From an uncultured Bacilli bacterium (GTDB taxonomy: Bacteria; Bacillota_I; Bacilli_A; RF39; UBA660): DNA of 64,000 nucleotides. The DNA lies in contig CANQSQ010000001.1 in the NCBI GenBank assembly GCA_947626565.1, forward strand, positions 28,900 to 92,899, written 5' to 3'. A model generated the notes under the pieces. The model had not been told where the DNA came from, did not search any database, and saw nothing but the letters and a program-made list of their open reading frames with translations. Positions 29,704-39,033 of the stretch are shown here, in pieces; within the stretch, counting starts at the first letter, position 1; each line of letters begins with the position of its first letter. Both the position numbers and the translations under genes were made by a program.

Positions 29704-30765
29704 CTAATATTTATAAATTATCTTTTTAATAGCTTTAGTAATTACTTTATAACCATCTTCAGAAATATGAAGGCCATCAGTTGTATAGTCTAAATTTAAA
29801 TTATCGTTTTCATCTATTAAAAGAGAATACATATCTATATAATGATATTTTTTAGCTGTTACTTTTTGTTTTAGAAGAGTATTTATTTCTTTGATACGGT
29901 CATTTTCTCTAACAGCAACCATACTTAAATCAACTTTATCATTATCCTCAGTATTATTAATAGGATAGATTGATTCAACATAAATTTGTGTATTTTTTTT
30001 ATGTTTATGAATCTTATCACAGATTTCTATTATTCTATCAACTAATTCTTCATTGGTTATATCCGTAAAAGCAATATCATTAGTTCCAATTAGGATAAAA
30101 ACTTTGGTAGGATTATAGATATAAACACGTTCTGGTAAATGATATAATAAATCACCATATTGGTTACCACTAATACCACTATTAACAACAGGAAGATCAT
30201 CATAGTATTTTTCTAAGTCATAAAAATCAGTTATAGAGTCACCTAAAAAAACATAATTTTCTTTGCCAAAATCAATTTTTTTAGAGACATTGGTACTTTT
30301 TTTCATAGTGCTAGTTTGTGTCGGATGAAGCTTAGTGTATGGATCTATTTTAGTAAAACCATAAAAAGAAAACAATGTTACTAAGAAGACAAAAAGAACT
30401 TGACAAGCTTTACGTAACAATCCTTTTGGAAAAAAAGAAGGTTTATTTGTACTAGAAATAAGTAATTCAATGACTTCTTTTTTAGATCTACAAATAAAGA
30501 TATTAGGTTTATTTTTGTATACTGATTTAACTAGTTCATCATCAAAACAACAAATAATAATATTTTTATGTAACTTAGTAAAATAATCAATTATTTTAGG
30601 ATTATTTTCGACTATAATATAGGAATATTTTTTGTAATTAAAATGATAATTTAAATCATCTGGTAAAAAAACTTTAACAGATTGTGGAGATGTAAATTCT
30701 CTTATTTGTTTGACTAAATTGTATCTGTATTCGATATTGATGGAAATTAAATACATTTTGTTCAC
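29704..30765 (-). CDS. SGNH/GDSL hydrolase, membrane-anchored
   Basis: FLGDSITDFYDL, NSGISGNQ, IGTNDIAF, TDGLHISEDGY blocks; internal TM anchor. Confidence 0.9.
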   Translation of the reverse strand: MNKMYLISINIEYRYNLVKQIREFTSPQSVKVFLPDDLNYHFNYKKYSYIIVENNPKIIDYFTKLHKNIIICCFDDELVKSVYKNKPNIFICRSKKEVIELLISSTNKPSFFPKGLLRKACQVLFVFLVTLFSFYGFTKIDPYTKLHPTQTSTMKKSTNVSKKIDFGKENYVFLGDSITDFYDLEKYYDDLPVVNSGISGNQYGDLLYHLPERVYIYNPTKVFILIGTNDIAFTDITNEELVDRIIEICDKIHKHKKNTQIYVESIYPINNTEDNDKVDLSMVAVRENDRIKEINTLLKQKVTAKKYHYIDMYSLLIDENDNLNLDYTTDGLHISEDGYKVITKAIKKIIYKY

Positions 30766-30788
30766 CTCTACTACTAATCTCTAATAAT

Positions 30789-31832
30789 TTATTTTTTTAT
30801 AGGTATTAATTTGTTAGTTAACTTTTCTAAGTTAATTTTTTTCTGAATATAGGTATAACTCTTTTCTAAGAAAATAGCAAGAATAACAGCTAAAGAGATA
30901 TTAATTATTAACATAATTACAAATAATAAATAACAATTAATAGTTGGCATATGTCCATAAAGTTTAATTAAAAATGAGGAAGATATGCCTTGAGCAAAAT
31001 AGAAGAAAATGGCATTCTTACCAACATAATTTAAAAGATTATTTTTCTTTATTTTTAGATAATCTTTTAAATAGAAAAAGATTATTAAAGAAAAATTAGA
31101 TATAAGAAGATAAGCCATTGATGGAGGAAATTTGTAACTTTGAACATTAGAGATATTTAAATTAAAACTTAAAAAGATAATAACTAAGAGTATAAAATTA
31201 ATAACACAATAAGTAATAGTTTGTTTTAAGGTTATTTTAAAATGACTAGTGATATAACCAAAAAGATAAATCATAGCATAAAAAATAGTGGTAACATTAA
31301 AGACAAAATTATTATTGTTATAGTAGGCATGGCCAAACATAAAAAAGAATATAGTTAGAATTATAAAAAGATTTTTAATGACTTCTTTTTTCTTACTAAA
31401 GTGCTGGGTTAAAAGAATAATGGCTGAGCCTAGGATAGTTACTTGAAAATACATTGGTAAAAACCAAATTGAACCACCAACAACGATTAAGGAATTTTTA
31501 GTTGGGAAAATGGTAAATAGATTACTTATCATATCACTTACTTTGAATTCTGGATGAAACAAGATGAAAAGAATTAAATTGTAAAAAAGAATAAAGTAGA
31601 TAAATTTTTTCCAAATATTAAGAAAGCCTTTTAATGTTTTCATAAAAGAATTGGTATAAGAAAAACTTAGACCAGCAATGTACATAAAAGCAGGAACATC
31701 TAAAAATAGACTTAAACTTTTAAACCAGGCTGGTAAATAAGCTTCTCCTGACCAAAAGGCAGTATGAATAACAATAATCCAAATTGTAGCTAAGCCACGT
31801 AAAAAGTCTATGTTATAGTTTCTTTCTTTCAT
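30789..31832 (-). CDS. Acyltransferase family 3 (OafA/WecH-like) membrane protein
   Basis: RNYNIDFLRGLATIWIIVIHTAFWSG and about 10 TM segments. Confidence 0.88.
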   Translation of the reverse strand: MKERNYNIDFLRGLATIWIIVIHTAFWSGEAYLPAWFKSLSLFLDVPAFMYIAGLSFSYTNSFMKTLKGFLNIWKKFIYFILFYNLILFILFHPEFKVSDMISNLFTIFPTKNSLIVVGGSIWFLPMYFQVTILGSAIILLTQHFSKKKEVIKNLFIILTIFFFMFGHAYYNNNNFVFNVTTIFYAMIYLFGYITSHFKITLKQTITYCVINFILLVIIFLSFNLNISNVQSYKFPPSMAYLLISNFSLIIFFYLKDYLKIKKNNLLNYVGKNAIFFYFAQGISSSFLIKLYGHMPTINCYLLFVIMLIINISLAVILAIFLEKSYTYIQKKINLEKLTNKLIPIKK

Positions 31833-31845
31833 TTAAGATTACCTC

Positions 31846-33555
31846 CTATTTTTTTACTCTGATGCGCCAAAAATATTTGTATAGTTTTTCTTCTTCTGGT
31901 ATTTCAGAAACTAATTTATATTTAATACCTTTGTCTCTTAAAACATATTGATATCCATAATGGTCTGGAATTATTTCGATGGTTAAATCTTCGGTACTAC
32001 GCATTTCAGCTAAGTCTCTATCAATATCATTAAAAACGCGATAGGTTTCTTCTGTCACATATAAAAAAGGAATGATATTAATTACTAATATTAATAAAGG
32101 AATATAATTAAGGTAAGTTAAAAAGTGATGTTTATAATATTTAGTCATGTAAACAGCTAATATTAAAGTTCCAAGTGGTATAAGATAAAATTGAGGAACA
32201 TACCTAGCCCACCAACATTCGCCTACCATAAGCATTGTAATAATTATAGCGGCTAATGGAATAAAAATATATTTTACTTTGTCTTTTTCCTTTCTTAGTA
32301 AAATGACAAAAGATGGAATAAATAATATTATAAATAAAATTAAAGATAAAGTAAAGTATGGACCAAAGCCCCCTATTCTAGTATCGGGACTATATAATTC
32401 CGTTACTTCGGATTTATAAATTTTAAATGGTAATTTTAATTTAGGTTTATTTCTTTCGTAAGTTGTATTTTCAGTTCTAGAAAATAAAGCATAAGTAAAC
32501 TTTTCGAAAGAAGACATTTTATTAAAGGCTTTAGGTTCCATTTTGGTAACTATATCAATTTTATCTTTACCAATTAAAGGATAAAGAGGATTATGATGAT
32601 CAATTGTATTTTTTATATAAGAAGAAGATCCTACTAAGGCAATGGCAGTTAAATAAATAATAACAAAATAAAGCGTAATTTTTTTAAAGTTAGGTAAAAA
32701 GTTTTTGTTTTTATGATATTTAATTAACCAGTAAAAGTAAAAAATGGCCGCAATGACACCAGAACACATTAAACCAGTAAATTTTAAATTAGAGAAAATA
32801 ATCGCAATTGTTCCTAAAGAAAGCCATAGCTTAGTATCAGGTTTAGAGAGTGGATTTACATAAAATAAAAGTAATAATTCAATTAGAAAACAAATACCAA
32901 GTAAGCCATCAAGATAGTAAGAGAAAAATTGACCTAAAACGATGGGATTTAAGGTTAATAATAATGAGAAAATAATAGTCCATTTTTTAGAAAAAATTTT
33001 ACTTAAAACATTATAAGATAAAATTAAGACCATAAGGGTTAAAATAATTGTTACAGCTTTGCCAGCTTCAATGTTATCAGTTAAATTGTACATTAAAGCG
33101 CCAATTATCCAAGTAGCTTTAGGATAGTGTTCAATCCAAATATCTACTTTTGATTTCTCATTTATAGGTATAACAGTAGTATGGTCTTGTTGAAAATCAC
33201 GAGCTGATTCATAAAGAGGATTCCAACCTTCTTTCATAAAAGCAATGGCTGTTTTATGATAAGCATTACCATCATAAGTTAAGTCATAAGTTTTAGCTGA
33301 AAAAAATGGTAAGGCAACTACTAAGAAAAGATAAAGACAAATTAAGATAAGAGGCTTTTCTTTTTTAGAATTAATATAGAGAATGGGAAGAATAATAGAA
33401 ATTGTTTCAATGAAACCTAAAACATGATTTACATTTAATAACTGCGTAATAGAATATAAAACTAAAGCAGATAAAAAATATAAACACAACATAAAAAATA
33501 AACTCATCGAGTTTGTAGAAAATAAGTTTTCAGTAAGATTATTTTTTTTAGGCAT
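31846..33555 (-). CDS. GT-C-like multi-pass membrane glycosyltransferase
   Basis: YDLTYDGNAYHKTAIAFMKEGWNPLYESA shared with the C-terminal part of 27398-29692. Confidence 0.8.
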   Translation of the reverse strand: MPKKNNLTENLFSTNSMSLFFMLCLYFLSALVLYSITQLLNVNHVLGFIETISIILPILYINSKKEKPLILICLYLFLVVALPFFSAKTYDLTYDGNAYHKTAIAFMKEGWNPLYESARDFQQDHTTVIPINEKSKVDIWIEHYPKATWIIGALMYNLTDNIEAGKAVTIILTLMVLILSYNVLSKIFSKKWTIIFSLLLTLNPIVLGQFFSYYLDGLLGICFLIELLLLFYVNPLSKPDTKLWLSLGTIAIIFSNLKFTGLMCSGVIAAIFYFYWLIKYHKNKNFLPNFKKITLYFVIIYLTAIALVGSSSYIKNTIDHHNPLYPLIGKDKIDIVTKMEPKAFNKMSSFEKFTYALFSRTENTTYERNKPKLKLPFKIYKSEVTELYSPDTRIGGFGPYFTLSLILFIILFIPSFVILLRKEKDKVKYIFIPLAAIIITMLMVGECWWARYVPQFYLIPLGTLILAVYMTKYYKHHFLTYLNYIPLLILVINIIPFLYVTEETYRVFNDIDRDLAEMRSTEDLTIEIIPDHYGYQYVLRDKGIKYKLVSEIPEEEKLYKYFWRIRVKK

Positions 33556-33591
33556 ATTAAGTCTCCTTTGTATTCATTATTTTAACACATT

Positions 33592-34539
33592 TTAGCGATA
33601 TAATAAACAATATAATTGTGTTAATGTTTTATTTTTTTCAATGGTTCTTCTTAAGAAACCTCGATTGGCATAATATTTATTATCTTTATAGTCAGGGACA
33701 TTTTCTTTAAGATATAAAAAAGCTTCATTAATAAATTTTTGGGCTATCTTTTTATCCTTTTGCATACGTTGTTGAATGGTATAATTAGTAATTATGCGAA
33801 CTGTTAGTTTGTCAATTTTTTCTTTAAGATAGTCTTTATCTTGGGTATAGTTTCTAATGATAGTAATTATTTTTAAAATATCAAAACATCTTTCATCTCT
33901 AATAGTTGTTTCACTATTACTGTGAATAACATAGTAGTTTAAACATTCATTTACTTTACCTATTTTTTTAGCGGTACATAAAGCTTTTATAATGAAAGGT
34001 GCATCTTCATATTTTAAGTTTTCAACAAATTTAATGTTGTTATCAATTAACATTTTTCTATTATAAAGTTTAGCCCAAGGATTTAAATATTCAGTTATAA
34101 TATCAGGATTTTCTTTTAAAGAAGAAATAGCAAAATCAGGAGTATGAATTTCTTCAAGAGACTGAGGATATTTTTTATAAAAGTCAGCTATTACTAAATC
34201 TAAAGAATTTTTTTGAGCAGCGGTAAAAAGAACTTCACAAGCAGTAGAAACAAGATAATCATCACTATCTAAAAACATGATATATTGACCAGTTGCTTTT
34301 TCAATACCAAAGTTTCGTGTTTTACCAATTCCTTGATTTTTGTTTTTAAAATATATTAGACGTTTATCAGAAAAGGACTTAATAATTTTTTCCGTTTGGT
34401 CAGTAGAACCATCATTTATAATGATAAACTCTAATTCTTTTTTAGTTTGTGATAGCAAAGAATTTAGACATTTGGAAATATGTTTTTCAGCATTATAAGC
34501 AGGAACAATTATACTTATATCAGGATTATTTTTTTTCAT
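33592..34539 (-). CDS. Glycosyltransferase family 2
   Basis: ISIIVPAYNAEKHISKCLNSLLSQT...FLDSDDY. Confidence 0.93.
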   Translation of the reverse strand: MKKNNPDISIIVPAYNAEKHISKCLNSLLSQTKKELEFIIINDGSTDQTEKIIKSFSDKRLIYFKNKNQGIGKTRNFGIEKATGQYIMFLDSDDYLVSTACEVLFTAAQKNSLDLVIADFYKKYPQSLEEIHTPDFAISSLKENPDIITEYLNPWAKLYNRKMLIDNNIKFVENLKYEDAPFIIKALCTAKKIGKVNECLNYYVIHSNSETTIRDERCFDILKIITIIRNYTQDKDYLKEKIDKLTVRIITNYTIQQRMQKDKKIAQKFINEAFLYLKENVPDYKDNKYYANRGFLRRTIEKNKTLTQLYCLLYR

Positions 34540-35497
34540 ATTCTACTCCTTTTTGATCTTTTTCAGTTTCTTTTACTATGTAAAGAGGTCTTCTCTTAAC
34601 CTCTAAATAGACTTTAGAAAGATACATTCCCATAACTCCGAAGAAAAATAATTGAACACCACTTGTGAAAATAATGATACAGGCAAGGGATGGCCAACCG
34701 GTAGCAGGATCTCCAAAAATTAAGGTTTTGGCAATAATAACTATAATAGCAATAAAGGCTATTAAACAAAATAGTAAACCAATGAAAGCGGCAAACATAA
34801 GAGGTGCAGTTGAGAAAGCTAGAATACCTTCAAGAGCATACTTAAATAATTTAAAAAAATTAAATTTAGATTTTCCGGCCATTCGTTTGTTAGTTTCAAC
34901 GTTAATCCATTTAGTATTAAAGCCAACAAAACTAAAAAGGCCTTTAGAATAACGATTATATTCTTTCATTTCTAAAATAGCATCAACCATTCTTCTTGTC
35001 ATTAAACGGAAATCTCTAGCTCCTGGTACTTGTTTAATAGATGATATTTTTCCAATTAAAATATACCAACATTTAGTGAAAAATTTACGTAGCAGTGAAT
35101 AATCTTTATGATTTTTAGTATATAAAGCTACGCAGTCATAACCTTCATTTTTAATACTAGTATACATTTCTTCTATCATGGAAGGAGAATCTTGTAAGTC
35201 AGCATCAATTATGGTAACATAGTCACCTAAAGAATTTTCAAGTCCGGCATACATAGCAGCTTCTTTGCCAAAATTTCTAGAAAAAGAAATAAAACGAACA
35301 CGTTTATCTTTCTTAGCAAAAGTTTTGATAATTTTTAACGTTTTATCTTGACTTCCATCATTTATAAAAATAAATTCAAAAGTTAGCATACTCATCTCTT
35401 TAGCAACTTTTTTTAGTTCTTTATAGAGAGCTGGTAAGACTTCTTCTTCATTATAACAAGGTATTACAATAGATAACTTTTCTTTACGTTTAGCCAT
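34526..35497 (-). CDS. GT2 polyprenyl-phosphate glycosyltransferase (GtrB-like)
   Basis: IVIPCYNEEEVLPALY, IDADLQDSP, two C-terminal TM helices. Confidence 0.93.
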   Translation of the reverse strand: MAKRKEKLSIVIPCYNEEEVLPALYKELKKVAKEMSMLTFEFIFINDGSQDKTLKIIKTFAKKDKRVRFISFSRNFGKEAAMYAGLENSLGDYVTIIDADLQDSPSMIEEMYTSIKNEGYDCVALYTKNHKDYSLLRKFFTKCWYILIGKISSIKQVPGARDFRLMTRRMVDAILEMKEYNRYSKGLFSFVGFNTKWINVETNKRMAGKSKFNFFKLFKYALEGILAFSTAPLMFAAFIGLLFCLIAFIAIIVIIAKTLIFGDPATGWPSLACIIIFTSGVQLFFFGVMGMYLSKVYLEVKRRPLYIVKETEKDQKGVEYEKK

Positions 35498-35523
35498 TTT
35501 CTACCTCCCCCTGTGTTTAGTTA

Positions 35524-36444
35524 TTAATGAAATATTTTATAATAAATTTTAGGACTAATTTTTAAAAGATGAACTTTTAATTTACGAGGCCATGTATCTT
35601 GTAATAACTGATCATAAACATGATCTTCTTTTAATTTTTGTTTATATAGTTGGTAATCTTTTCCTTGTAATTCACATATTTTTAAAATGACACTATTAGC
35701 GATAAAGCTTTTAAATACTTCTTTAGTAAGAGAGGTTTTTTCTATTTCCGTCATTAAATATAAATAATGGTTATAAAAATCGGCAACTTTCTTTTTAGTC
35801 CAAGTATAATTAGTGGTATTCATAATACTTCCACTTCTACGATAATAATTATATCCAATATAAGGAATGGAATTTACTTTAGTAGCTTTAATAATAATTA
35901 AAGGAGTTAAGCCAAAATCTTCATGAATCATACCTTTTTGAAAATGAAATTTTTCTTTTTGATAGAATGTTCTTTTTATAGCATAACACCAAACACTTTC
36001 CACAAAATGAAATGTACATATTTTAGCAAAAGCTTCAGGACCGGTAAGTCCAGTAAAGGTTTCTTCAACATAGTCAGTCTTTATGTTTTGATCTGTTACT
36101 GTTCGTACTTGAAAACGAACTAAATCAGGATTATTTGATAATGATTTAGATATTTTTTCAAGAACTTTTTTATCCCAATAGTCATCACTATCAAGGAAAA
36201 TTAAATATTCTCCTTTAGCGTGTTTTACGCCAATATTACGAGCTTCACTGACACTTACATGTTTAGTTTTTATAATTTTAATATCGGCATATTCTTTTAC
36301 AAATTCCATACTTTTGTCAGTAGAACCATCATCAACGACAATTACTTCAAAATCTTTTTCGGTTTGGTTAAATACACTATCTAAAGTTCTTTTTATGTAT
36401 TTTTCAACATTATAGACAGGAATGACAATGCTGTATTTTGGCAT
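35524..36444 (-). CDS. Glycosyltransferase family 2
   Basis: YSIVIPVYNVEKYIKRTLDSVFNQT...FLDSDDYW. Confidence 0.93.
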   Translation of the reverse strand: MPKYSIVIPVYNVEKYIKRTLDSVFNQTEKDFEVIVVDDGSTDKSMEFVKEYADIKIIKTKHVSVSEARNIGVKHAKGEYLIFLDSDDYWDKKVLEKISKSLSNNPDLVRFQVRTVTDQNIKTDYVEETFTGLTGPEAFAKICTFHFVESVWCYAIKRTFYQKEKFHFQKGMIHEDFGLTPLIIIKATKVNSIPYIGYNYYRRSGSIMNTTNYTWTKKKVADFYNHYLYLMTEIEKTSLTKEVFKSFIANSVILKICELQGKDYQLYKQKLKEDHVYDQLLQDTWPRKLKVHLLKISPKIYYKIFH

Positions 36445-36582
36445 TTTATCACCTCTTTTTTATTATAACATAACCTCTTACTATCGGCTATAAAGTCAAG
36501 GAAAAAGATAAGTTATAGTGTGAGATTTTTTTCTAATTTATTCTTATTTTTATTATAGCATACTCTTAATTTTAAGTAAAAA

Positions 36583-36600
36583 AACAACATTAAAGTTGTT
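36583..36600 (-). terminator. Probable terminator at the end of the Wzy-GT4 gene
   Basis: AACAAC-6 nt-GTTGTT with minus-strand T run. Confidence 0.55.
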
Positions 36601-38933
36601 TATTTAAAAAGTGTTTCTAGTTTTTTAATCCTTTTAGCTTGAATTGTTTTTAAATCTATTTTCTTTTTAGGAGATGGCTTTTTTAAAATAGCTTTAACTT
36701 CTTTAACCATTTGCTTTTCATCTTTAGAAACGATATAAGCATAATCTTTCATATTAATCTCATCATCACTAACATTAATGGTTGTAATAATATCTTTATG
36801 TAAAACTAAAGCTTCTAAATATGTTACTGGAAAACCTTCGTAGTCAGATGTTAAGATAATATAATTAGCTTTTTGCATATAAGGATAAGGATTAGATTTA
36901 GGACCAAAGAAAGTTATTCTTGATGTTAAATTTAATTTCTTAGTAAGGTCTACATATTGATCTTCATCCGGACCAGAACCAATAATCCACAATTCTATAT
37001 TTTTTATTTCTTTTACTAAATTAATAGCTCGAGATAATTTTTTAGAAGAATCATCTAAACGTCCTACAAAAACAAATAATATTTTATCTTTAGGAGCATT
37101 AACAAGTATTTGTTCTTTACTATTAGTAATAATTTGATCAATATCAATAAAATTATTAAAAACAAGAGTTTTATCTTTGTAGTTAGGATAAAGTTTTAAG
37201 AAAGACTTTTTAGATTCATTAGAAACAAAAATTATTTTATGAAATTCAGCTACTTTTCTAGTAGTAAAGAAAGTTAATATTTCTTCTTTAGTGTCATAAA
37301 CATCTTCATAATTACTATGTACATATAAGGCATTATTAAAAGATGCTAGTCTTGCTACTACATTAGAAGAATAACTATAAGTTGTGTAGCAGCAACTAAA
37401 GTCATAATTATCATAGTTAAAGATGGCAAAAATAAGCTTGCGACTAAAATTAAGAATTTTACGTAGAATTACATTGTGATTATTACTTACTTTTAATTCT
37501 TGAACTTTAACTTCTTGAGGAATACTTTTTAGTAAAGAACCTTTTTTTTCTTCTAAAATTAAAGTAACTTTGTACTGGTCATAATTTATATTTTTTAAGA
37601 GATTAAGTTGAGCTTTTTCAATACCACCTATTTCCATATTAAAATCAGCAAATAAAAGATTTTTTTGAGAACGAGGGGCAAGATCTAAAATTATAATAAT
37701 AGCAATTAAGCCAACTGAAGGAGCAGTAATGATATGACCAGTAAAAAAGGCTAAAAAGATAATTAAGAAAAAACTAATTAATAAAATATAACGTTTAAAA
37801 TTAAAAGTAGTTTTATTTTCTAATATTTTATAAAGCGTTGTTAAAGTTATAGCAAAGAAAAGAAGAAAACCAATAAGACCATGATTATAATAAATATCAA
37901 AATAATCCATCTCTACCATCTTAAGGCTTTTTGAGTTATTGTAGTAACCTAAGCCAAACATCTTTTGAGGAAGAGGGGCTTTCTTATAAAGAGCAATTTT
38001 TTTATGATGAAAACTTAGACGTTCGGAAAAAATAAAATGATCAAATAGTTTATAACTACTAAATACTTCTGTAATATTGTTTATTTCTAAGTAATCAAGA
38101 TGTGTTTTAATATTTTTATAAAAATTAGTTTTAGGTATTATTAATAGTAAAGAAAATACACCTAGTAAAATAATAATAAAGGACATAATTATAGGTTTAT
38201 AACTGTGTTGTTTTATTTTTTTTACCCAGTAATAAATAATAGTAAAGAAAGTTGTAATGATTAAGGTTAGTAAAGGAGTTTTAGTTCCCATCATTAAAAT
38301 AACAGGTAAATAAATAGCAATAGTAATTAATGTTAAAATTTTACTTTTTTTAGTAATAAGAATATAAAACATAATAGGTGTTAAAAGAGAGATAATTCCA
38401 CTTATTTCATTAGCAGAATTAAAAAAGCCTAGAGTTCCCGCTTTAGTTATTTCATATGTTTTAAAACCAACATTAAAAATAGTTGGTAAAAAGATAAAAC
38501 TTAGATAAAGAAAAAAGGTTGTAAAAAGAGTCATTTTACTGATATTAATATCATCTTTTAACGTATATAAAGTAATAAATAATACTGGAAAATAAAACGT
38601 TTTAGCAAAGCCTTGAATTTCTTGAAAATAATAGCCATTTTTATAAATAAAAGTTATTGCTAGATAGAAGATAAAATAAAGTAAGATTAAGGAATATGGA
38701 ATAAGAAGTTTTTTATTTTTGTATACAAAAAGGGAAAGATACATAAGAAAGAAAAGAAAAAGGACTCTTAAAACTATTCCTAAAGTAAAGTTCACATGTA
38801 AAATATGAAGAGATAATCCAGTTATTAAATCAATAACAGGTCCAATTAAAAGAAAAAGACCTACAATTAAATTTATATTTTTTTTAAGGTAGTCGTTCAT
38901 TTTCATCATTCCATTCTTACTTGTTATTGTCAT
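36600..38933 (-). CDS. O-antigen ligase/polymerase-like membrane domain fused to GT4
   Basis: About 10 TM N-terminal half (Wzy/WaaL-like); C-terminal GT4 FVGRLDDSSKKLSRAINLVKEI...TSDYEGFPVTYLEALVL. Confidence 0.85.
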   Translation of the reverse strand: MTITSKNGMMKMNDYLKKNINLIVGLFLLIGPVIDLITGLSLHILHVNFTLGIVLRVLFLFFLMYLSLFVYKNKKLLIPYSLILLYFIFYLAITFIYKNGYYFQEIQGFAKTFYFPVLFITLYTLKDDINISKMTLFTTFFLYLSFIFLPTIFNVGFKTYEITKAGTLGFFNSANEISGIISLLTPIMFYILITKKSKILTLITIAIYLPVILMMGTKTPLLTLIITTFFTIIYYWVKKIKQHSYKPIIMSFIIILLGVFSLLLIIPKTNFYKNIKTHLDYLEINNITEVFSSYKLFDHFIFSERLSFHHKKIALYKKAPLPQKMFGLGYYNNSKSLKMVEMDYFDIYYNHGLIGFLLFFAITLTTLYKILENKTTFNFKRYILLISFFLIIFLAFFTGHIITAPSVGLIAIIIILDLAPRSQKNLLFADFNMEIGGIEKAQLNLLKNINYDQYKVTLILEEKKGSLLKSIPQEVKVQELKVSNNHNVILRKILNFSRKLIFAIFNYDNYDFSCCYTTYSYSSNVVARLASFNNALYVHSNYEDVYDTKEEILTFFTTRKVAEFHKIIFVSNESKKSFLKLYPNYKDKTLVFNNFIDIDQIITNSKEQILVNAPKDKILFVFVGRLDDSSKKLSRAINLVKEIKNIELWIIGSGPDEDQYVDLTKKLNLTSRITFFGPKSNPYPYMQKANYIILTSDYEGFPVTYLEALVLHKDIITTINVSDDEINMKDYAYIVSKDEKQMVKEVKAILKKPSPKKKIDLKTIQAKRIKKLETLFK

Positions 38934-39033
38934 TATTATAACACTTTTTTTTATTTATAGACATATTTTTACAATTAGACATTTATATTTGTTTAAATTT
39001 ATTATATAATTATTATAATAATGGAGGTGTTTT

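Noticed and set aside
34665-34952. 95-aa plus-strand ORF (also 2569-2814, 5587-5847, 9380-9568, 14699-14884, 20969-21151, 25664-25876, 35923-36123, 43288-43479, 49671-49913, 53686-54000, 54147-54398)
   Set aside because: All lie antisense within strongly supported minus-strand genes and show no family resemblance.
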